Notes under the pieces: model-generated | The model's input: only the letters and a program-made list of their open reading frames with translations | Databases searched by the model: none | What the model was told of the DNA's origin: nothing | Program-made: the position numbers and the translations under genes | In this document: one piece after another, positions 6,938-11,351 of the stretch | Numbering within the stretch: position 1 is the first letter of the stretch | How the letters are laid out: the number at the start of each line of letters is the position of its first letter | NCBI GenBank assembly: GCA_959018155.1 | Contig: CAUEKH010000047.1 | Span: 1-11,351, forward strand | DNA from: an uncultured Hungatella sp. | Lineage (GTDB): Bacteria > Bacillota > Clostridia > Lachnospirales > Lachnospiraceae | Direction: 5' to 3' | DNA: 11,351 bases

Positions 6938-7223
6938 ACACTTTTTTACAGCAATGTAGTGCTGTGAATCGTGATTTTTAAAGTAAAGGAATGATGAAAG
7001 ATGGGGTTAGACCTGTAAAAACCACGTTGTTCATTGTCAAAAAGTATAGCGTGATTTACCGACTCCAAAGCCCGGGGTGAGATTCTTTATGTGAAATCAT
7101 TGAACCCGCAGGCAGGGTGGAGAGTTCGGGCCGCCGGCTTATGTCAGAGAATACCGGAGCCTGAGAATCATTCAATATCAAAAAGAGTCCCATCATGAAA
7201 TGGGAAAATTGGAGGAGAAAATC
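6938..7223 (+). promoter_or_regulatory. Long structured 5' leader of leuA, class unknown
   Basis: Between the predicted transcription start and the leuA ATG lie about 285 nt with many complementary segments. They are ACAGCA/TGCTGT (6948-6953 / 6960-6965) at the 5' end; CCGA+CTCC (7059-7066) with GGAG+TCGG (7119-7122, 7126-7129) around a 3-nt bulge; ACCC/GGGT (7104-7107 / 7115-7118); GGCT/AGCC (7136-7139 / 7158-7161); GATTCT/AGAATC (7081-7086 / 7164-7169), competing with GATT/AATC (7081-7084 / 7095-7098); and TCCCAT/ATGGGA (7188-7193 / 7200-7205) just before the ribosome binding site. No T-run terminator lies within the leader. The length and mutually exclusive pairings suggest a cis-regulatory RNA, perhaps acting on translation. 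No known class fits well. Pairings were found by eye, not by energy calculation. Confidence 0.55.
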
Positions 7224-8888
7224 ATGTTAAATTATCAGAGATATAAACGCGTTCCTGTAGTAGATTATCCCGAGAGACAATGGCCGAACAAAGAGATTGA
7301 GAAGGCACCGATCTGGTGCAGTGTTGACTTGAGAGACGGAAACCAGGCGCTCATTGAGCCGATGGTGGTGGAAGAGAAGATTGAGATGTTCAATCTCTTA
7401 ATCAAGCTGGGATTTAAGGAGATTGAGATTGGATTTCCGGCTGCTTCCCAGATTGAGTACGATTTCTTAAGACAGCTTGTTGAGCGGAAGCTGATTCCTG
7501 ACGATGTTGTGATTCAGGTACTGGTTCAGTGCCGGGAACATTTAATCAAGAGGACTTTTGAGGCAATCCAGGGAGTTAAGAAGGCGATTGTACATATTTA
7601 TAATTCCACATCCACCCTTCAGAGAGATGTGGTCTTCCATAAGAATATGGAAGAAATCAAGGAGATCGCGGTCGAAGGCACCGAGATGGTGAAGAAGTAT
7701 ATGGAGGGCTTTGACGGTGAAGTGATTCTGGAATATTCTCCGGAAAGTTTTACCGGTACAGAACTGGAATACGCTCTCGATATCTGCACTGCAGTGCAGG
7801 AGGCGTGGGGCGCTACCCCGGAGAAGAAGATTATCATTAATCTTCCGTCGACGGTGGAGATGACAACCCCGAATGTCTACGCAGACCAGATTGAGTGGAT
7901 GAACCGCCATTTCAAAAACCGCGACAGCATTATTTTAAGTGTCCATCCGCATAATGACCGCGGAACCGGAATCGCTGCCACAGAACTTGCCCTTTTGGCA
8001 GGCGCTGACAGAGTGGAGGGAACTCTTCTCGGCAATGGTGAGAGAACCGGTAACGTAGATATTTTAACGGTAGCATATAACATGTTCTCCCAGGGAATCA
8101 ACCCGGAACTGAACATTGAGAATGTCCGCGAGATTGTGGACGTCTATGAGCGCTGTACCAAGATGGAAGTAGAACCGAGACATCCGTATGCAGGAAAGCT
8201 GGTATTTACCGCATTCTCCGGTTCTCATCAGGATGCCATCAACAAGGGTATGCAGGCGATGAACGAGCGGAACAATGAGTACTGGGAGGTTCCATACCTT
8301 CCCATCGATCCGGCCGATATCGGCAGACAGTACGAGCCTATCGTACGTATCAACAGCCAGTCCGGTAAGGGCGGTGTGGCCTTTGTTATGGATACATTCT
8401 ACGGCTTCAAGCTTCCAAAGGGAATGCACAAGGAATTTGCCGATGTAATTCAGGCTATCTCCGAGAAGCAGGGTGAGGTTGCGCCTGAGCAGATTATGGA
8501 TGAGTTCAAGAAGAACTACACCGAGCGCAAGGAGCCAATCCATTTCCGCAAGTGTCAGATTACTGAGGCTGAGGATGACAGCGATTATTCAACACTGGCC
8601 AGAGTTCGTTATACGGACCACGGCGTAGAGAAGATATTTGAGGGCGTCGGAAACGGACCTATTGATGCAGTTCAGAAGGGCCTTGAGAAAGAACTGGGAA
8701 TTGAAATCCGCGTTCTCGATTACAATGAGCACGCACTGACTTCCGGTTCCGGGGCGCAGGCTGCTTCCTATATCCACTTGCTGGATGTGAAGACGGGCCG
8801 TGCAACGTACGGTGTCGGAATCAGTTCCAACATTACGAGGGCTTCTATCAGAGGTATCTTCAGCGCGGTGAACAGATTGTTTTATTAA
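7224..8888 (+). CDS. leuA: 2-isopropylmalate synthase (long form)
   Basis: LeuA condenses acetyl-CoA with 2-oxoisovalerate to 2-isopropylmalate, the first committed step of leucine synthesis. The 554-residue length and the opening 'NYQRYKRVPVVDYPERQWPNKEIEKAP' type sequence match the long form known from actinobacteria and some Clostridia. The TIM-barrel catalytic domain (about 28-310) carries 'DLRDGNQAL' (Arg37, Asp38), 'HPHNDRGTG' (His241, His243) and 'GNGERTGNVDI' (Asn277), the catalytic arginine and divalent-metal ligands. A linker region (about 320-440) follows. The C-terminal LeuA dimer/allosteric domain (about 455-554) ends in 'ASIRGIFSAVNRLFY' and in relatives binds leucine for feedback inhibition. 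GGAGGA (7211-7216) is 7 nt before the ATG at 7224. An in-frame ATG at 7200 lies inside a hairpin and lacks a ribosome site. It is transcribed alone, between its own promoter and a terminator. Confidence 0.96.
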   Translation: MLNYQRYKRVPVVDYPERQWPNKEIEKAPIWCSVDLRDGNQALIEPMVVEEKIEMFNLLIKLGFKEIEIGFPAASQIEYDFLRQLVERKLIPDDVVIQVLVQCREHLIKRTFEAIQGVKKAIVHIYNSTSTLQRDVVFHKNMEEIKEIAVEGTEMVKKYMEGFDGEVILEYSPESFTGTELEYALDICTAVQEAWGATPEKKIIINLPSTVEMTTPNVYADQIEWMNRHFKNRDSIILSVHPHNDRGTGIAATELALLAGADRVEGTLLGNGERTGNVDILTVAYNMFSQGINPELNIENVREIVDVYERCTKMEVEPRHPYAGKLVFTAFSGSHQDAINKGMQAMNERNNEYWEVPYLPIDPADIGRQYEPIVRINSQSGKGGVAFVMDTFYGFKLPKGMHKEFADVIQAISEKQGEVAPEQIMDEFKKNYTERKEPIHFRKCQITEAEDDSDYSTLARVRYTDHGVEKIFEGVGNGPIDAVQKGLEKELGIEIRVLDYNEHALTSGSGAQAASYIHLLDVKTGRATYGVGISSNITRASIRGIFSAVNRLFY

Positions 8889-8941
8889 AAGTAAACAGGA
8901 CGGTAAATGGTACGGTTGGTGTATGATTTATCGGTGAGAAT

Positions 8942-8975
8942 AGAAGAAGGGGCATTGGTTTATGTCTCTTCTTCT
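8942..8975 (+). other. Hairpin between leuA and its terminator
   Basis: AGAAGAAG (8942-8949) and CTTCTTCT (8968-8975) are exact complements around an 18-nt loop, five bases before the strong terminator. It has no T-run of its own and may help protect the 3' end. Confidence 0.4.
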
Positions 8976-8979
8976 GCAA

Positions 8980-9026
8980 AATAAGAACATCCTATGAGGT
9001 TTTATCTGAGGATGTTCTTATTTTTT
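8980..9026 (+). terminator. Intrinsic terminator of leuA
   Basis: AATAAGAACATCCT (8980-8993) and AGGATGTTCTTATT (9009-9022) form a perfect 14-bp stem with a 15-nt loop. The stem runs into an unbroken T-tract (9021-9026). It is the clearest terminator in the window. Confidence 0.9.
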
Positions 9027-9057
9027 GCTCTTTTTTCCTGTTATGTGGCGGCCTGTA

Positions 9058-9111
9058 AATGTGAGGCTTATTTTCTGTGTCATTTTCACGGAATAATGTG
9101 AGGCTTATTTT
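9058..9111 (+). repeat. 17-bp direct repeat, two copies
   Basis: AATGTGAGGCTTATTTT occurs exactly at 9058-9074 and again at 9095-9111, a 37-bp period. It lies 60-115 bp upstream of the -35 at 9172. Function unknown; a regulator-binding pair or the scar of a duplication are both possible. Confidence 0.8.
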
Positions 9112-9171
9112 AATAATTCTCTGAAAACAATATAAAATATATACTAAAATAGAACAACAACTGAGATTTGA

Positions 9172-9199
9172 TTTACATATCTGAATACTATGATATAAT
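9172..9199 (+). promoter_or_regulatory. Promoter of the HAAS-like membrane protein gene
   Basis: TTTACA (9172-9177) and TATAAT (9194-9199) are 16 nt apart. The start would be near 9206, leaving a leader of about 115 nt that is AT-rich and without an obvious stable hairpin. Confidence 0.55.
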
Positions 9200-9320
9200 A
9201 AATATAAGTATTATTTTAAGATCTGTATATATTGAATTAATCTCTGACTATGCTTCAAATCAATTAAACAGTGGTTTAACCTGTAAAAGTTTAGTTCATT
9301 AAAAGGAGGGACGGAAATTT

Positions 9321-9878
9321 ATGAAAATGACTTCTAATTCAAAGCTATTACTTCCGGATAAACTGAACCAATGGATTGAAGGTATTGTGTGTACAATTCA
9401 GCCACTCGAAACCCAGGACTATTACCGCGCACAGCTTCAAAAAGAAGCAAAGAGTATTTATGAAAAATGTTTATCTAATGGTAGTAATGAAAATCAGGCA
9501 ATACAAAATACCATTCAGCTTTTAGGGAGACCTGAAAATATAATTGACAGTATATCAAATGATTTGAAAGTTAAAAAAGATGCGATGCGCAGGAGCCTTT
9601 GGAAAGTTCCCATGGTTATTTCATTGTGTTCCTTTATTGTGGTTGTTATCAGCCTTTATTTTGATTTTGTATACTTAAGTCACGGCCAGTGGAGAGAGTA
9701 TTATCAGGCTTTATTTAAAGCAAATGGAAGTTTTAATTCCCATGAATGGAATGGAGTAACAGGTGTATCTGTCTATGGGCAGACAATTGGCGGCCTTATC
9801 GTGTGGACAATCGTTTCTATTATTATTTCAATTTTATTTTTAGGAATCACAATCCATGTAAAGAAAAAATACAGATAA
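9321..9878 (+). CDS. Two-TM membrane protein with HAAS/DUF1700-like N-terminus
   Basis: The product has 185 residues. Residues about 10-85 are helical and charged. They contain 'NGSNENQAIQNTIQLLGRPENIIDSI', which resembles the HAAS/DUF1700-type helical prefix (an EA-x-x-LG-x-P pattern) often linked to PadR-regulated membrane proteins. Two strong transmembrane helices follow (about 96-119 and 156-178), separated by an aromatic, Gly/Asn-rich outer loop of about 36 residues, and the chain ends in a basic tail (HVKKKYR). AAGGAGG (9303-9309) lies 11 nt before the ATG; an ATG two codons later is an alternative. Codon use is clearly more AT-rich than in leuA or the next gene. No PadR regulator or transporter adjoins it, so it stands alone between two terminators. 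I do not recognise a function; the HAAS assignment is by motif only. Confidence 0.78.
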   Translation: MKMTSNSKLLLPDKLNQWIEGIVCTIQPLETQDYYRAQLQKEAKSIYEKCLSNGSNENQAIQNTIQLLGRPENIIDSISNDLKVKKDAMRRSLWKVPMVISLCSFIVVVISLYFDFVYLSHGQWREYYQALFKANGSFNSHEWNGVTGVSVYGQTIGGLIVWTIVSIIISILFLGITIHVKKKYR

Positions 9879-9911
9879 AGTATCCCCAGAAGACAAAAAT
9901 GCGCTTATGAA

Positions 9912-9939
9912 GGGCTGTCAGAAACGACAGCCCCTTTCT
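9912..9939 (+). terminator. Terminator of the HAAS-like gene
   Basis: GGGCTGTC (9912-9919) and GACAGCCC (9926-9933) form a perfect 8-bp, GC-rich stem with a 6-nt loop, followed by CTTTCT. The T-tract is short and interrupted, but position and stem strength fit a terminator. Confidence 0.7.
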
Positions 9940-9950
9940 AAGCATTAAGC

Positions 9951-10018
9951 TATGAGCCGTGCTCATACATCTTAAGGAAAGGCTGTATCTTAAAGAAAGA
10001 ATTTATTCCTGAATAAAT
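9951..10018. promoter_or_regulatory. Cluster of dyads and direct repeats, possible operator region
   Basis: Three symmetric elements lie end to end. TATGAGC/GCTCATA (9951-9957 / 9961-9967) surround CGT. ATCTTAA[GA]GAAAG is directly repeated at 9969-9981 and 9987-9999 (one mismatch, 18-bp period). ATTTATTC/GAATAAAT (10001-10008 / 10011-10018) surround CT. They lie 84-151 bp upstream of the promoter at 10102. They could be binding sites for regulators or remnants of a small repeat element. The remaining sequence to 10192 holds no supported gene. Confidence 0.4.
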
Positions 10019-10101
10019 CAGAGGGTAGTTTGAAAGGCGGCAGAGTTTGATGAAAAATAAAGTTTCGACAGCAGTGGGACAGAAACTTAAAGAAAATACT
10101 A

Positions 10102-10130
10102 TTGTTGTCCTCATCAAAAAATGGTAAACT
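10102..10130 (+). promoter_or_regulatory. Candidate promoter of the glutamate-synthase-like gene
   Basis: TTGTTG (10102-10107) and TAAACT (10125-10130) are 17 nt apart. The -35 matches 4 of 6 and the -10 matches 4 of 6 consensus bases. The start would be near 10137, giving a leader of about 56 nt. Confidence 0.45.
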
Positions 10131-10192
10131 TATTTCATATTATGGAAACTGTTAAAGTGTATCATGGGGCTTGTACCAGAAAGGAGAGGGAT

Positions 10193-11351
10193 ATGGCAAA
10201 GTTTCGGTGTAGCGTATGTGGGTTTGTTTACGATGAGGAAAAGGAAGGGGTTCCATTTCCAGAACTGAAAGAATGTCCGGTATGTCATCAGCCGGCCTCT
10301 GTGTTTACTGTGGCAGAGGGGAACGCCGACGAAACCGTGGAGGCAAACGGCAGAAAGACAGAGAAGACAGCGGAGATAGCGGAGACAGCGGAGACCGCGG
10401 AGCCAGAGAAGAGCGGCAAGGCGGTGGAGACTGACTGGGCTTCTGCGTGCCTTGATTACGATGCTAAGTATTACCGCCGCGACGAGACTTGCAGATATAT
10501 GGAAGAAATCCATCAGATGGCGGTGAGCGGCAAACCGATTATTGAGGCCATGGGGACGAAGATGGCCATGCCTGGCTGGGACGATATCCTGATTCTGGGA
10601 GCGCAGCTGAACCCGCCGCCTCTTATGGAGCATGACCCGGTTACTCTGACAACCGTGATTGGCAAACACGCCAAAAAGCCGATGGTGCTGGACGGACCTG
10701 TTTATATCTCCCATATGTCGTTTGGAGCGCTTTCTAAGGAGACGAAGGTGGCGCTGGCCGCGGGCAGCGCCATGGCGGGAACAGCCATGTGCAGCGGAGA
10801 AGGCGGGATTCTGCCGGAGGAGAGGGCTGCGGCTCATAAATATATTTTCGAATACGTACCAAACCGCTACAGCGTGACTCCGGAAAATCTCCGGGAGTCG
10901 GATGCCATTGAAATCAAGATAGGACAGGGCACGAAGCCCGGCATGGGCGGCCATTTACCGGGAGGGAAGGTGACTCCGGAGATCGCAAAGATCCGAAATA
11001 AACCTCTTGGACAGGATGTGATCAGTCCATCGAAATTTGAAGATATTAAGTCAAAAGAGGATTTAAAAGATTTGGTGAGCCAGCTTCGAATGGCTTCGGA
11101 GGGCCGGCCTGTGGGAATTAAGATTGCGGCGGGAAGAATCGAGAAGGATTTGGAATTCTGTGTATTTGCAGAGCCTGATTTTATTACCATAGACGGACGC
11201 GGCGGCGCAACCGGGGCGAGTCCCAAGCTGGTGAGAGATGCCACCAGTGTGCCGACGATTTACGCGCTGTACCGCGCAAGAAAGTATCTTGACGAGGCGG
11301 GCGCTGATATTGATCTGGTGATCACCGGGGGACTCCGGGTATCCTCAGATT
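10193..11351 (+). CDS. Rubredoxin-glutamate synthase (FMN-binding) fusion, 3' end beyond right edge
   Basis: There are 386 codons open to the right edge. Residues 1-40 are a rubredoxin-like iron site with two CxxC pairs, 'CSVCGFVYDEE' (Cys6, Cys9) and 'CPVC' (Cys28, Cys31). A low-complexity acidic linker (about 42-85) follows, with TAE/IAE repeats at 59-70. The rest belongs to the glutamate synthase central/FMN-binding family: 'SFGALSKE' (about 174), 'GEGG', 'IGQGTKPGMGGHLPGGKV' (about 243-260), 'GQDVISPSKFEDIKSKEDL', 'VGIKIAAG' and 'DGRGGATGASP' (about 334). There is no N-terminal glutaminase domain, so ammonia or a separate partner would supply nitrogen; such proteins often sit with separate glutaminase-like and FAD/NAD(P) subunits, not visible here. 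Iron-sulfur cysteines of the family would lie beyond the edge. AAGGAGAGGG directly before the ATG supports the start. The physiological reaction is inferred, not shown. Confidence 0.9.
   Translation, partial: MAKFRCSVCGFVYDEEKEGVPFPELKECPVCHQPASVFTVAEGNADETVEANGRKTEKTAEIAETAETAEPEKSGKAVETDWASACLDYDAKYYRRDETCRYMEEIHQMAVSGKPIIEAMGTKMAMPGWDDILILGAQLNPPPLMEHDPVTLTTVIGKHAKKPMVLDGPVYISHMSFGALSKETKVALAAGSAMAGTAMCSGEGGILPEERAAAHKYIFEYVPNRYSVTPENLRESDAIEIKIGQGTKPGMGGHLPGGKVTPEIAKIRNKPLGQDVISPSKFEDIKSKEDLKDLVSQLRMASEGRPVGIKIAAGRIEKDLEFCVFAEPDFITIDGRGGATGASPKLVRDATSVPTIYALYRARKYLDEAGADIDLVITGGLRVSSD
10367..10402 (+). repeat. Four 9-bp tandem units in the rubredoxin-GltB linker
   Basis: ACAGCGGAG, ATAGCGGAG, ACAGCGGAG and ACCGCGGAG follow one another in frame, coding TAE-IAE-TAE-TAE. 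This microsatellite-like run sits in the flexible linker between the two domains, so copy-number change would alter linker length without breaking the frame. Confidence 0.8.

Larger units (their letters stand above)
9027..9320 (+). other. AT-rich intergenic region with a direct repeat
   Basis: No gene is supported in these 294 bases. They are much richer in A+T than the flanking conserved genes. They hold the two copies of AATGTGAGGCTTATTTT at 9058 and 9095, then a promoter at 9172-9199 and the ribosome binding site of the next gene. Confidence 0.6.

Noticed and set aside
6991..7080. 29-residue ORF in the leuA leader as an attenuation peptide
   Set aside because: It has only two leucine codons with no run, its AAAGG is too close to the ATG, and an open frame of this length is expected often by chance.
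7105..7130. T-box leader signature before leuA (AGGGTGG at 7114-7120)
   Set aside because: The conserved continuation N-ACCGCG is absent (AGAGTTCGGG follows), no AGAGA/GNUG stem I motifs were found upstream, and no terminator with a T-run competes with an antiterminator.
7075..7160. Cobalamin riboswitch-like boxes (GGTGAGATTC, CCCGC, GTCAGAGAATACC)
   Set aside because: The essential GCCACTG-type core is missing and the boxes match only partly; a leucine gene is also not a usual cobalamin target. Kept only as a remark.
10050..10127. 25-residue ORF (MKNKVSTAVG...) upstream of the glutamate-synthase-like gene
   Set aside because: The ribosome binding site is weak, the stop lies in the predicted -10 region of the next promoter, and no family resemblance was seen.
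10130..10954. Long minus-strand ORF of 274 codons opposite the glutamate-synthase-like gene
   Set aside because: It is antisense to a clear rubredoxin-GltB coding region, its product is Arg/His/Leu-rich with no family resemblance, and it has no ribosome binding site worth noting.

Overview
The window looks like a chromosomal stretch of a low-to-mid GC Gram-positive anaerobe, most probably a Clostridia/Lachnospiraceae-type gut bacterium. Supporting this are strong AGGAGG-type ribosome binding sites, textbook 17-bp-spaced -35/-10 promoters, a class B-like sortase, an XpaC/TelA pair, a long-form LeuA and a rubredoxin-glutamate synthase fusion. The species assignment is an inference from gene content; no rRNA or other marker is present.

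Layout, left to right. (1) 1-826, minus strand: 5' part of a SARP/BTAD-type transcriptional regulator that runs off the left edge. It diverges from (2) 999-1763, a membrane-anchored class B-like sortase, across an AT-rich two-promoter intergenic region. (3) 1911-3733: glmM (phosphoglucosamine mutase) with its own promoter, translationally coupled through a TTG start to a GNAT acetyltransferase and closed by a strong terminator. (4) 3855-6822: promoter, possible 17-residue leader peptide, xpaC-like membrane protein and telA, the last two overlapping by ATGA. (5) 6903-8888: a consensus promoter, a leader of about 285 nt rich in complementary segments, and leuA (2-isopropylmalate synthase), ending in a perfect 14-bp terminator. 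(6) 9021-9940: a visibly more AT-rich island with a 17-bp direct repeat and an orphan two-TM membrane protein with a HAAS-like N-terminal region. (7) 9951-10018: a dense cluster of small dyads and direct repeats, then a promoter and, from 10193 off the right edge, a rubredoxin domain fused to the FMN-binding glutamate synthase domain.

The genes form several short transcription units rather than one pathway. GlmM feeds UDP-GlcNAc/peptidoglycan synthesis and the sortase acts on the cell surface. XpaC/TelA is a conserved pair of poorly defined envelope or stress function. LeuA commits carbon to leucine, and the GltB-like protein probably belongs to glutamate/amino-nitrogen or electron-transfer metabolism. 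No transposase, CRISPR array, prophage gene, tRNA or rRNA was seen.

The item most worth following up is the long, structured leuA leader, which I could not assign to a known riboswitch or T-box class. Next are the small leader ORF before xpaC and the symmetric-element cluster before the glutamate-synthase-like gene. No clearly new defence or mobile system was found.
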